Part shown: positions 16,400 to 25,132 of the stretch, one piece after another | Layout of the letters: each line of letters opens with the position of its first letter | Position numbering within the stretch: position 1 is the first letter of the stretch | NCBI RefSeq assembly: GCF_900128975.1 | Contig: NZ_FQVC01000017.1 | Location: 1 to 64,000 of the forward strand | Length of the DNA stretch: 64,000 nt | Reading direction: 5' to 3' | Source: Devosia limi DSM 17137 | GTDB taxonomy: Bacteria > Pseudomonadota > Alphaproteobacteria > Rhizobiales > Devosiaceae | Translations under genes and position numbers: made by a program | Notes under the pieces: model-generated | The model's input: only the letters and a program-made list of their open reading frames with translations | Databases searched by the model: none | What the model was told of the DNA's origin: nothing

Positions 16400-17302
16400 C
16401 TAGAGAACCACGATCCCGGCATGCTTGGCCTTGTCCTCCGGCTCGACATGGATGGTGATCTGCACGTCCTTGACCACCTCGCGCAGCTTGGCCTCCACCC
16501 GGTCGCAAATGGTGTGAGCGGCATCCACGCTCATCGCCCCGGGCACCACCAGGTGAAAGTCGATAAAGGTCATCTTCCCTGCCTGACGGGTGCGGATATC
16601 ATGGGCCTCGATGGCGCCTTCGGCATTGCCGGCGATTACTTCCCGAATGGATTTCTGCGTCAAGGGCGGCACGGCCACGTCCATCAGCCCACCGACGCTT
16701 TCGCAGATCACGGCCCAGCCTGACCAGAGGATATTGACCGCTACCAGCGCCGCCAGGATTGGATCGAGCACGGCCCAGCCCGTCAGCAGCACCAGCGCCA
16801 AGCCAATAAGCACGCCGATAGTGGAGATCACGTCGGTCAGCAAGTGCTTGCCATCGGCCTCGAGCGCCGGAGAGCGCACCTTGCGGCCATGCCGGATCAG
16901 CACCCCGGCCCAGACCACGTTGATCACGGTCGCAACGGCGCTAATCATGATGCCCTGGAGGGGGGCGTCGGGAAGTTCCGGTGCCCAGAAGCCGGACCAG
17001 GCCTCACGCGCAATCATAATGGCCGCAACAATGATCATCACGCCCACGACCACCGCCGAAAAATACTCGGCCTTGTGATAGCCATAGGGTAGGGCGGCAT
17101 CGGCCGGCTTCTGCGCCAGGCGCACTGCGATCAGTGCGACGACGGCGGTGACCACGTTGACGATCGATTCCAGAGCGTCCGAATAAAGCGCAATCGAGCC
17201 GGTCGTCCACCAGGCCAGAAACTTGAGCCCGAGCACAAGTAGGCCGACGCCAAGGCTGGCCCCGGCAATGACAAGGGTTCGACGTTCGGTATTGATGCTC
17301 AA
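16400..17302 (-). CDS. Cation diffusion facilitator (CDF) family transporter
   Basis: A 300-residue proton-coupled divalent metal exporter with six membrane segments and a cytosolic C-terminal domain (IRTRQAGKMTFIDFHLVVPGAMSVDAAHTICDRVE). The metal site in helix 2 reads SDALESIVN, where the last acidic residue of the common DxxxD is Asn. Helix 5 keeps HLLTD (HxxxD). The altered site makes the metal (zinc, iron, manganese or cobalt) uncertain. The likely start is TTG at 17302 with a G-rich ribosome site. It lies beside cobalamin genes but is divergent from cobE. Confidence 0.88.
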   Translation of the reverse strand: MSINTERRTLVIAGASLGVGLLVLGLKFLAWWTTGSIALYSDALESIVNVVTAVVALIAVRLAQKPADAALPYGYHKAEYFSAVVVGVMIIVAAIMIAREAWSGFWAPELPDAPLQGIMISAVATVINVVWAGVLIRHGRKVRSPALEADGKHLLTDVISTIGVLIGLALVLLTGWAVLDPILAALVAVNILWSGWAVICESVGGLMDVAVPPLTQKSIREVIAGNAEGAIEAHDIRTRQAGKMTFIDFHLVVPGAMSVDAAHTICDRVEAKLREVVKDVQITIHVEPEDKAKHAGIVVL

Positions 17303-17405
17303 GATGCCGCCCCGTTATCGCGTATGCCAGTATGGCGCGCCGGTATCATTGCGGGCATAGCCTTGATCAAAAATTCGCGCAAGTCCTTGTATTTGCAAAT
17401 CATTT

Positions 17406-17420
17406 TCAGAAGCATTCTGA
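17406..17420. promoter_or_regulatory. Perfect inverted repeat in the CDF/cobE divergent gap
   Basis: TCAGAA-GCA-TTCTGA is a perfect 6-3-6 inverted repeat in the AT-richer part of the 305-bp gap (17303-17607) between the CDF gene and cobE. It resembles Fur/Irr-type operators in layout. Nothing else recognisable was seen in this gap; in particular there is no second cobalamin riboswitch. Confidence 0.4.
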
Positions 17421-17607
17421 TCTGGATCATGTGGGGCGCAAGCCTTTGATTGACCACGGACTTCCGCCGGCCTAGAACCGGTTCTTGCGCAGCGTTCCCA
17501 CCAAGGAACTGAAACAGAGTCTGGTGCGGTCGACCCAAACCGGGGACCAAGTCCAGAGCTGCTCCGGTCTTTAGCGAACCTGCCTCTTGCTGACCAAAGA
17601 GGCTGAC

Positions 17608-18111
17608 ATGTCGACCCCGGCTTTCCCCGGCCTCGCGCCTGGCGAACGAACAAGGCTTTCTCCATCCATCGTGGCCGGTATCGGCTGCTGCCGCGCCATT
17701 GCGGCCGATGAAATCATCGCGTTGATCGAAACCGCGATGCTGGAAGCCGCTTTGCCCCGCGTCAGCCTCCTCGCCATCGGAACCCATGAACGCAAGTCCG
17801 TCGAACCGGGCCTTCGCGCCGCCGCCGCCTATTTCGACGTGCCCCTGCGCATCCTGGCCGATGCCGAACTCGAGCCGGTTGCCGTCCACCTTCCTGTCAC
17901 CCGCGCTGGCGTGGCTGCAGTTGCCGAAGCTGTGGCACTGACTGCGGGGGACCTGGTTCTGGGCAAACGCAAATCCGCTGGCGCCACCTGCGCACTGGGC
18001 GCGGTTCGCCCCGGCTTCGACTTGACGAATTTCGGTCGCAGCGCTCAGGCACCGACCTCGAGCGCGGCGATTGCAGCATCGATGTCAGCCACTTCCCTGG
18101 CTGGGCCATAG
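17608..18111 (+). CDS. cobE: Cobalamin biosynthesis protein CobE (CbiG C-terminal domain)
   Basis: A 167-residue protein of the CobE/CbiG-C family, which in the aerobic pathway is needed for corrin ring synthesis although its exact reaction is not settled. It shows VAGIGCCRAIAADEIIALIETAML, LLAIGTHERKSVEPGLRAAAAYFDVPLRIL and KRKSAGATCALGAV. The start at 17608 follows AAAGAGG. The C-terminal 35 or so residues look non-homologous and run 67 bp into the opposite-strand cobK end, so the stop may have drifted. Confidence 0.87.
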   Translation: MSTPAFPGLAPGERTRLSPSIVAGIGCCRAIAADEIIALIETAMLEAALPRVSLLAIGTHERKSVEPGLRAAAAYFDVPLRILADAELEPVAVHLPVTRAGVAAVAEAVALTAGDLVLGKRKSAGATCALGAVRPGFDLTNFGRSAQAPTSSAAIAASMSATSLAGP

Positions 18112-18773
18112 CTTGGACGCGCGATCATGACCACCGTGACCCCCAGCCGCTGCGCCGCTTCGAGCTTGGCTGCCGTCTGTCCGCCGCCGGAATTCTTGGT
18201 CACCAGATGAGTTATGCCCTCGCGCTCCATCAAGGCCATCTCGTCGTTCAGGCTATAGGGTGGCCGCGACAACAACAGTCTGGCATGCCGGGGAACTTCG
18301 AACTCGGGCGGCTCGATCACCCGCACCACGAAGTGGCAATCATCGCGCGCGAGAAAAATATCGAGCCCGGCATGGCCGGTAGTCAGCAATGCAACGGCGT
18401 TGGCGGGCAGGCTGGCGGCGGCCTCGGCTGGTGTTCCAACGATCTGCCAATGGGCATCCATGGGTTGCACCCAGGCCGGTCGCATATAGCGCACCAGCGG
18501 CACCCCCGACGACTGCGCCGCCGCCACGGCATTGGCCGACATCTGTTCCGCATAGGGATGTGTCGCATCGACCAGCCGTTCGATCCCGGCTATGTGCAGA
18601 TAGGCCACCAGCCCCGCAATGCCGCCAAAGCTGCCTATCCGCACACTACCGGCGGGCAGCATCGGGCCACTGGTGCGCCCGGCCAGAGAGGTGATCACCT
18701 CGTGCCCCGCATCCACCAGCCGATCGGCCAATTGCCGCGCTTCCGCCGTGCCACCCAGAATCAGGATCTTCAT
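18045..18773 (-). CDS. cobK: Precorrin-6A reductase CobK
   Basis: A 242-residue NADPH-dependent reductase that makes precorrin-6B. It has the family start MKILILGGTAEARQLADRL, ERLVDATHPYAEQMSANA, a FVVRVIEPPE segment, and the closing VTKNSGGGQTAAKLEAAQRLGVTVVMIARP. The start is set at 18773. The frame upstream has no family similarity. It lies on the opposite strand between cobE and cobA. Confidence 0.94.
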   Translation of the reverse strand: MKILILGGTAEARQLADRLVDAGHEVITSLAGRTSGPMLPAGSVRIGSFGGIAGLVAYLHIAGIERLVDATHPYAEQMSANAVAAAQSSGVPLVRYMRPAWVQPMDAHWQIVGTPAEAAASLPANAVALLTTGHAGLDIFLARDDCHFVVRVIEPPEFEVPRHARLLLSRPPYSLNDEMALMEREGITHLVTKNSGGGQTAAKLEAAQRLGVTVVMIARPSYGPAREVADIDAAIAALEVGA

Positions 18774-18888
18774 TGACCGTCTCGGCTCCTCTCCCGGCAC
18801 ACTGCCTGTCCTCCGCGCCGGCCTCAAGGGCCGCGATGCTTTGCACCGGTGCATACCGCGCTATAAGCACGACAAATTGGGGCAACTG

Positions 18889-19728
18889 ATGTTCGACTGG
18901 ATCAAGAAACCAAAACCGCGCGCCGGCCATTTCGGTGCTTTGGATCATGCGGTCTTCCCCGCGTTCGATCCCGGTACCGTATGGCTGGTTGGCGCTGGCC
19001 CCGGCGGGCCGGGATTGCTGACGATCTTGGGGTTCCATGCCCTGGGCCAGGCCGACGTCATCGTCCACGATGCGCTGGTTTCCCCTGAGCTTCTGACGCT
19101 GGCGCCGGCGCGGGCCAAACGCGTCTTCGCCGGCAAGCGCGGCGGAAGACCTTCACCGAAGCAGGCCGATATCTCTCTGCAGCTGATCGAGCTGGCAAGA
19201 GCCGGAAAGCGGGTTCTGCGCCTCAAGGGCGGCGATCCGTTCATGTTCGGTCGCGGCGGCGAAGAAGCCGGTGCGTTAGCCAAGGCTGGCATCCGTTTCC
19301 GCATCGTTCCGGGTATTTCCGCCGGTCTGGGCGGTCTTGCCTATGCCGGCATTCCGGTGACGCATCGCGACACCAATCATGCGGTGATCTTCCTGACCGG
19401 TCATGATGACACCGGGGCCGTGCCTCAGGGCGTCGATTGGGGCGCCGTCGCCAATGCCGCCCCTGTTATCGTCATGTACATGGCGGTCAAGCATCTCGGC
19501 TCCATTGCCGAAAAGCTACTGGCTGCCGGGCGCGATAGCGCAGATCGTGTCGCCATCGTCTCCCACGCAGCCACGCAGCAGCAAAGCGTCATCCAGACCA
19601 CGCTGGCCGAAGCGGGGAGCCTTACCGATGTGCCCACGCCGGCCATCGTCGTGCTCGGTCCGGTCAGCGCCTATCGGGATTCGCTCGATTGGTACGTGGA
19701 TCGCGCCCGGGAGAGCATACTTGGCTAA
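18889..19728 (+). CDS. cobA: Uroporphyrinogen-III C-methyltransferase CobA
   Basis: A 279-residue SUMT that methylates uroporphyrinogen III at C2 and C7 to precorrin-2, the entry to the corrin branch. Motifs: VWLVGAGPGGPGLLTILG, the VIVHDALVS block, KRGGRPSPKQADISLQLIELARAGKRVLRLKGGDPFMFGRGGEEA, GIPVTHRD and YMAVKHLG. Only the methyltransferase domain is present, with no CysG-like N-terminus. The 3' end overlaps the cobB start. Confidence 0.94.
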   Translation: MFDWIKKPKPRAGHFGALDHAVFPAFDPGTVWLVGAGPGGPGLLTILGFHALGQADVIVHDALVSPELLTLAPARAKRVFAGKRGGRPSPKQADISLQLIELARAGKRVLRLKGGDPFMFGRGGEEAGALAKAGIRFRIVPGISAGLGGLAYAGIPVTHRDTNHAVIFLTGHDDTGAVPQGVDWGAVANAAPVIVMYMAVKHLGSIAEKLLAAGRDSADRVAIVSHAATQQQSVIQTTLAEAGSLTDVPTPAIVVLGPVSAYRDSLDWYVDRARESILG

Positions 19729-21010
19729 GGGCCTGGTCATCGCGGCGCCGCGTTCCGGCTCCGGCAAGACGGTGGTCACGCTCGGCCTGCTTGCGGCTAT
19801 GCGCCAGCGCGGTGTCGTTGTTGCTCCTGCCAAGACCGGTCCTGACTATATCGATCCAGCCTTTCTTGGCCGCGCTGCCCAGCGTGAGGCGGTCAATCTG
19901 GACCCATGGGCCATGTCGCCGGATCGCTTGAAACAGCTGGCGTCCATTCAGTCCACCGGGGCTGATCTCATGCTGATCGAAGGCGTCATGGGCCTGTTTG
20001 ATGCCGCTGCCGACGGGCAGGGCTCCACGGCCGACCTCGCCGAACTGCTGGAACTACCGGTGGTCATGGTCATCGATGCCGAGCGCCAGAGCCAGTCCGT
20101 CGCGCCATTGCTTGCCGGGTTCGCCAATTGGCGGGCCGGCGTGCGGGTTGGCGGCGTCATCCTCAATCGCGTTGCCTCGGCCAAACATGAGCGGATGCTG
20201 ATTGATGCCATCGAGGCTACGGGCATTCCATGCCTCGGCGCCATTCCTCGCAATGCCGAACTGGTTATTCCAGAGCGCCATCTCGGTCTGGTGCTGCCGG
20301 GCGAGGTCGATGGCTTTGAGCCCTTCCTCGCCGCCGCTGCGCAAACCATGGGCAGCTATGTCGATCTACCGGCGCTGCTGGCTTTGGCTGCACCCCTGGC
20401 GGAGGCCGAAATATCGGTGCCGCCCCTCGCGCCCCTCGGCCAGCGGATCGCCATCGCCCGCGATGCCGCCTTTGCCTTTCTGTACCCGCACCTGCTGGAT
20501 GGCTGGCGTGCCGCCGGTGCCGAACTCAGCTTCTTCTCGCCGCTGGCCGACGAAGTGCCGTCAGCCATCGCCGATGCCGTATTCCTGCCCGGTGGCTATC
20601 CGGAACTCCACGGTGCCACACTCGCTGCCGCGGCCCGATTCAAGGCTGGTCTCTCCGCCGCTGCCCACCGCGGCGCACTGATCTATGGCGAATGCGGGGG
20701 CTTCATGGCCTTGGGCGAGGCGCTGGTCGACAAGGCCGGCTGTTCGCATGCCATGACGGGCCTCTTGCCCGTCGTCACCCGCATTGACCGGCCCAAGCGC
20801 ATCCTCGGCTATCGCCGCATGACCCAATCGGGCGCACTGCCCTGGCCCGCCCAGCTGACCGGCCATGAATTTCACTATTCCTCCGCCAAACAATCGCGCC
20901 TGCCGCCATTGTTTCTGGCCAATGACGCGCGCGGCGAGGCGCTGCCGCCGATGGGCGCTGCCATCGGCAATGTCATGGGGTCTTACGCCCACGTCATCGA
21001 TGCGGCATAA
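19721..21010 (+). CDS. cobB: Hydrogenobyrinic (cobyrinic) acid a,c-diamide synthase CobB
   Basis: A 429-residue glutamine amidotransferase that amidates the a and c side chains. The N-terminal ATP site reads [20 protein letters not shown], then [12 protein letters not shown]. The C-terminal GATase domain has [10 protein letters not shown], the nucleophile in [15 protein letters not shown], and GHEFHYS. The best start is TTG at 19721, which overlaps cobA by 8 bp, because residues from that codon match the family N-terminus and no ATG fits. Confidence 0.92.
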   Translation: MAKGLVIAAPRSGSGKTVVTLGLLAAMRQRGVVVAPAKTGPDYIDPAFLGRAAQREAVNLDPWAMSPDRLKQLASIQSTGADLMLIEGVMGLFDAAADGQGSTADLAELLELPVVMVIDAERQSQSVAPLLAGFANWRAGVRVGGVILNRVASAKHERMLIDAIEATGIPCLGAIPRNAELVIPERHLGLVLPGEVDGFEPFLAAAAQTMGSYVDLPALLALAAPLAEAEISVPPLAPLGQRIAIARDAAFAFLYPHLLDGWRAAGAELSFFSPLADEVPSAIADAVFLPGGYPELHGATLAAAARFKAGLSAAAHRGALIYGECGGFMALGEALVDKAGCSHAMTGLLPVVTRIDRPKRILGYRRMTQSGALPWPAQLTGHEFHYSSAKQSRLPPLFLANDARGEALPPMGAAIGNVMGSYAHVIDAA

Positions 21011-21017
21011 GCGGGCC

Positions 21018-22481
21018 ATGGCCAAGTCGCTGATGTTCATGGGTACCGGTTCCGATGTCGGCAAATCGCTTGTGGTCGCCGGCCTATGCCGCGCCTTTGC
21101 CAATCGCGGCCTGAAGGTCGCGCCGTTCAAGCCGCAAAACATGTCCAACAACGCCGCCGTCACCGCCGATGGCGGCGAAATCGGCCGCGCCCAGGCACTC
21201 CAGGCCCGCGCTGCCCGCCGCGAACCGCTGACCACGATGAACCCGGTCCTGCTCAAGCCCGAGCAGGAGACCGGCGCGCAACTGGTGGTCCGCGGCCAGC
21301 GCCGTAGCTCGATGTCCGCGCGGGATTATTTCGCTCGCCGCGCGGTGTTGCTGCCCGAAGTGCTGACGGCATTTGCCGAGCTCGCGGCTGATGCCGACCT
21401 GGTGCTTGTGGAGGGGGCAGGCAGCGCTTCCGAAGTCAATCTTCGGGCCAATGACATCGCCAATTTCGGCTTCGCCCAGGCCGCCAATGTGCCGGTCGTG
21501 GTCATCGGCGATATCAATCGCGGGGGCGTCATCGCCGCGCTGGTCGGCACTTTCGCGGTGATAGCGCCGACCGATGCCGAATTGATCGTGGCCACGTTGA
21601 TCAACAGGTTCCAGGGCGACCCCACCCTGTTCGATGCTGGCAAGACGTTCATCGCCGAGCGTACCGGCGTGCCTTGCCTGGGCCCGATCCCCTATTTCGC
21701 CGAAGCGGCACGGCTGCCGGCGGAAGACGTCATGGCGCTTGACGCGCCCACGACCGGAAGCGGGGGCGCATATCGCATTGCCGTGCCCCGCCTGCCGCGC
21801 ATCGCCAATTTCGACGATCTTGACCCCCTGAGCGCCGAACCCGGCGTCGACGTGGTGATTGTCGAGCCGGGGCGGCCAATTCCGCGTGCCGACCTGATCA
21901 TTATCCCCGGCTCAAAGGCGACACGGGCAGATCTGGCTGCCCTGCGGCAGCAAGGTTGGGACATTGATATCCTCGCCCATCACCGGCTTGGGGGTAGCGT
22001 GCTCGGCATTTGTGGCGGCTATCAGATGCTGGGCAGAACCATCGCCGATCCCGACGGCATCGAAGGTGCCCCGGGCAAGAGCGAAGGGCTGGGCCTGCTG
22101 GATGTCGAAACGGTGCTGACGCCGGTCAAGCAATTGCGGGTTGAGCAGGCGCATGATGCGGGCTCGGGCCTGCCGATTGCGGGCTACCACATGCATATGG
22201 GCGAGACCTCGGGCGGCGACCGTGCACGGCCTTTTGCCAATGTGTCGGGCGAGCCCGAAGGTGCCATCAGCGCCGATGGGCTGGTGTCCGGGACCTATCT
22301 GCATGGCCTCTTTGCCGCCGATGAATTCCGGCGCAGTTTCATTGGCAACGCAGCCAGTGCCGATCTCGATTACGAAGCCGGGGTGGATGCGGTGCTCGAT
22401 GCGCTGGCGCAGCACCTTGAAACCCATCTCGATCTCGATGCGCTTCTGGCGCTCGCCCAGCCTGTCCGGACCCTGCCATGA
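21018..22481 (+). CDS. cobQ: Cobyric acid synthase CobQ
   Basis: A 487-residue glutamine-dependent amidotransferase that adds the b, d, e and g amides of the adenosylated corrin. It starts [25 protein letters not shown] with [36 protein letters not shown], the GATase nucleophile in [14 protein letters not shown], and the end-region GYHMHMGET and [10 protein letters not shown]. It starts 7 bp after cobB and overlaps cobD by ATGA. Confidence 0.95.
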   Translation: MAKSLMFMGTGSDVGKSLVVAGLCRAFANRGLKVAPFKPQNMSNNAAVTADGGEIGRAQALQARAARREPLTTMNPVLLKPEQETGAQLVVRGQRRSSMSARDYFARRAVLLPEVLTAFAELAADADLVLVEGAGSASEVNLRANDIANFGFAQAANVPVVVIGDINRGGVIAALVGTFAVIAPTDAELIVATLINRFQGDPTLFDAGKTFIAERTGVPCLGPIPYFAEAARLPAEDVMALDAPTTGSGGAYRIAVPRLPRIANFDDLDPLSAEPGVDVVIVEPGRPIPRADLIIIPGSKATRADLAALRQQGWDIDILAHHRLGGSVLGICGGYQMLGRTIADPDGIEGAPGKSEGLGLLDVETVLTPVKQLRVEQAHDAGSGLPIAGYHMHMGETSGGDRARPFANVSGEPEGAISADGLVSGTYLHGLFAADEFRRSFIGNAASADLDYEAGVDAVLDALAQHLETHLDLDALLALAQPVRTLP

Positions 22482-23443
22482 ACTTCGTGATCGCCGCCCT
22501 TGCCCTGATCATCGAGCGCCGCCTGGGCTATCCCCAGCAATTGGTCAGCAGCATCGGCCACCCGGTGATGTGGTTTGGCAAGCTGATCGATTTCATGGAG
22601 CGTGGTGTCGACAAGCGCGAGCGAACCCCACGCCAACGCCGTGATGCCGGCATTTTTACACTGGCTGTCTTGCTGTTGGTGGCATTGGCCGTAACGCTGC
22701 TGGTCCAGCAGGTCACGCGCTCGGTTCCCCAAGGCTGGATTCTCGAGGTTTTGCTGGCGACACCCTTCCTGGCGCAGAAGGAGCTCGGCCGCGCCGTTCA
22801 TGCGGTGGCGGATGCCCTGCAGTCGTCGCTCGCTGAGGGCCGCGAAGCGGTCAGCGAGATTGTCGGGCGCGATCCGCAGGCACTCGACGAGGCCGGGGTG
22901 TCCCGCGCCGCCATCGAAACGCTGGCGGAGAGCACTTCGGACGGGGTGATTGCGCCGTTGTTCTGGCTGCTGGTGCTGGGGCTGCCAGGCATCGTGCTCT
23001 ACAAGGCCATCAACACCGCCGACTCGATGATTGGCCACCTCAACGAGCGCTATCGCCATTATGGCTGGGCCGCCGCCAAGCTGGATGATCTGGTCAACTG
23101 GATCCCGGCGCGACTGACGCTGGTGCTGGTGACTATGGCCTGCTTCTTTGTTCCCCATGCCAGCCCCGGCATGGCCTGGACAACGGCCCGCCGTGATGCG
23201 CGCAAGCATGCTTCGCCCAATTCCGGCTGGCCGGAAGCCGCCTTTGCCGGGGCATTGGGTTTTTCGCTCGGCGGTCCGCGCAGCTATGATGGCGAGATTG
23301 TTGACCTGCCGGCCTTCGGCACCGGCAAGCGGGCGCTGGTTTATAGCGACATCCTGCGGGCGCTGGTGCTGTACCGCATGACCCTCAACGTCACGCTGGC
23401 GTTGACAGCTGCCATCGCCATTCTCTGGCTGATTGCTGCCTAG
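22478..23443 (+). CDS. cobD: Adenosylcobinamide-phosphate synthase CobD (CbiB)
   Basis: A 321-residue inner-membrane enzyme that joins the aminopropanol arm to adenosylcobyric acid. Family blocks: [110 protein letters not shown] and the closing [11 protein letters not shown]. It is the last of cobA-B-Q-D. cobC, which often follows, is not in the window. It meets cobU/P with a 4-bp tail overlap. Confidence 0.94.
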   Translation: MNFVIAALALIIERRLGYPQQLVSSIGHPVMWFGKLIDFMERGVDKRERTPRQRRDAGIFTLAVLLLVALAVTLLVQQVTRSVPQGWILEVLLATPFLAQKELGRAVHAVADALQSSLAEGREAVSEIVGRDPQALDEAGVSRAAIETLAESTSDGVIAPLFWLLVLGLPGIVLYKAINTADSMIGHLNERYRHYGWAAAKLDDLVNWIPARLTLVLVTMACFFVPHASPGMAWTTARRDARKHASPNSGWPEAAFAGALGFSLGGPRSYDGEIVDLPAFGTGKRALVYSDILRALVLYRMTLNVTLALTAAIAILWLIAA

Positions 23444-23994
23444 GCATCGCTCTTGGGCGGCGGCTGCACGAGAGGCGCTTCCCCCTTGAGCGTCATCGGC
23501 AGGCCGGCAACGATGAAATAGACGTCATCGCAGAGCTCCGCCAGGCGTTGGTGTGCCGCACCGGCAAGGTCGCGGAAAGTGCGGGACATCGCATTGTCGG
23601 GCACGATCCCCAGGCCGACCTCATTGCTGACCAGCACGATCTTGACGTCCTGCAATGCCATCAATGTTGCCAGCAGTTCATCGACTGCATGGGCAACGTT
23701 GTCGCCGGCGACGAGCAGATTGGTGATCCACAGCGTCAGGCAATCGACCATGATGACGTCGTGATGATTTGCAGCTGCTATCAGCGCCTTGGACAGTGCA
23801 ATCGGCTCTTCGATGGTGGCGAAATGGGCGGCGCGGCTGCGACGGTGGCTTTCGACACGGTCGCGCATTTCCGCGTCCAGCGCCTGTGCCGTTGCCAGAT
23901 AGGCCGGGCGATGTCCCGATCGCATGGTGAGTCGTTCGGCAAAAGTGGTTTTCCCCGAGCGCGCACCGCCCAAAACCAGCACATGTCGTGTCAT
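23440..23994 (-). CDS. cobU: Adenosylcobinamide kinase / guanylyltransferase CobU (CobP)
   Basis: A 184-residue bifunctional enzyme that phosphorylates adenosylcobinamide and transfers GMP to it. It has P-loop VLVLGGARSGKTTFAE, the ATAQALDAEMRDRVESHRRSRAAHF block with the guanylylated His, VDCLTLWITNLL, and VSNEVGLGIVPDNAMSRTFRDLAG. The gene converges on cobD and starts from the 169-bp gap that also serves the kinase gene. Confidence 0.95.
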   Translation of the reverse strand: MTRHVLVLGGARSGKTTFAERLTMRSGHRPAYLATAQALDAEMRDRVESHRRSRAAHFATIEEPIALSKALIAAANHHDVIMVDCLTLWITNLLVAGDNVAHAVDELLATLMALQDVKIVLVSNEVGLGIVPDNAMSRTFRDLAGAAHQRLAELCDDVYFIVAGLPMTLKGEAPLVQPPPKSDA

Positions 23995-24163
23995 CGTATT
24001 CCCCTTCGATAATGGCCCGGTGCGCTGCGCAGGCGGGCCATGCAGGCATGGCGCCTGGCAGACGAAATTCGCCGCTTATTCTACTTTCGTCTTAGCATCT
24101 TTCGCATTATGGTCCGCGCCGAACCGACACTCTAGAATCTGTCAAATCTGCGGAGGCGACTGC

Positions 24164-25105
24164 GTGCCCAAATACTATCTTGGCGTTGATGGTGGTGGCA
24201 CCAATTGCCGCGTGCGTCTGGCTGACGAGAATCTCGTAACCCTCGCCGAAGTCAAGAACGGACGCTCCAATCTGCAGATTGACGAGGGCGGACCCGCTTT
24301 CAAGGCAATCAGCGACGGCACCCGCGATGTATTCGCCGCTGCCGGTGTCGATTTCGCCGAAACCGCCAACACCTTTGCCTGCTTCGGCATGGCCGGTGGA
24401 CGCATGCACACTGCGCGCGATAATTTCGCGGCGCGGCCATGGCCCTTTGCCAGCGTCAAGGTTTACGACGATATCGATATTGCCCATGCCGGCGCCCTGG
24501 GTGGCGAAGACGGGGCCGTCATCATCGTTGGCACCGGCTCTGCCGCGTTGGCCATCGTCAATGGTCAGCGCCATCAGGCCGGGGGCTGGGGTTTCCAGAT
24601 CGGCGATCAGATGTCGGGGGCGATACTGGGCCGCGAACTGGTGCGCCATGCGGTGGAGGCCGAGGACGGCCTGGCGTTGGCCTCGCCTCTGACCAAGGCC
24701 GTTATCGCGGCGCTGGGGGGCGACAATCAGGGCGTCATGACCTGGTCGTTCGGCACCGATGAGAATGTCCGTATTGTCGGCAATGACGGTTCGGAAGGCC
24801 ATGACAACCTGCTGATCGGCAGGGCTCCCGCCGAATTCGGCCGCCTGATGCCGCTGTTTTTTGAACATTTCGAGCGGGGCGATCCGGTCGCCCGCACGCT
24901 GATGGATCTGCAGCTGTCTTATATCGACACCTATGCCAACTGGTTCAAGGCACGCGATGCCCGGGTCATGGCGGTCGTCGGCGGCTTTGGGCAGCGCCTC
25001 TTCCCGCTGTTGCAGGAGCGTTACGGCGATTTTGTCGCCCTGCCGCTCTATGAGCCGTTGCATGGCGCGGTCATTCTCGCCAAACAGAACTTTGCTTCCG
25101 CCTGA
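24164..25105 (+). CDS. BadF/BadG/BcrA/BcrD-type ATPase, probable amino-sugar kinase
   Basis: A 313-residue ASKHA-fold kinase: YYLGVDGGGTNCRVRLAD (phosphate 1), TFACFGMAGG, DDIDIAHAGALGGEDGAVIIVGTGSAAL (phosphate 2) and GGWGFQIGDQMSGAILGRE. It resembles bacterial N-acetylglucosamine/glucosamine kinases of this superfamily. The exact sugar is not shown by sequence. The start is GTG at 24164 behind GGAGG. It lies 27 bp upstream of zwf and so probably feeds or shares control with the Entner-Doudoroff genes. Confidence 0.8.
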   Translation: MPKYYLGVDGGGTNCRVRLADENLVTLAEVKNGRSNLQIDEGGPAFKAISDGTRDVFAAAGVDFAETANTFACFGMAGGRMHTARDNFAARPWPFASVKVYDDIDIAHAGALGGEDGAVIIVGTGSAALAIVNGQRHQAGGWGFQIGDQMSGAILGRELVRHAVEAEDGLALASPLTKAVIAALGGDNQGVMTWSFGTDENVRIVGNDGSEGHDNLLIGRAPAEFGRLMPLFFEHFERGDPVARTLMDLQLSYIDTYANWFKARDARVMAVVGGFGQRLFPLLQERYGDFVALPLYEPLHGAVILAKQNFASA

Positions 25106-25132
25106 TCGTTTGCCAATAAAGGACTTAGCCTC

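Noticed and set aside
17303-17607. Second cobalamin riboswitch upstream of cobE
   Set aside because: The B12 box (GCCAGTCAGGAGACC-like) and the GCCACTG and GGGAAGnCGG core segments are all missing.
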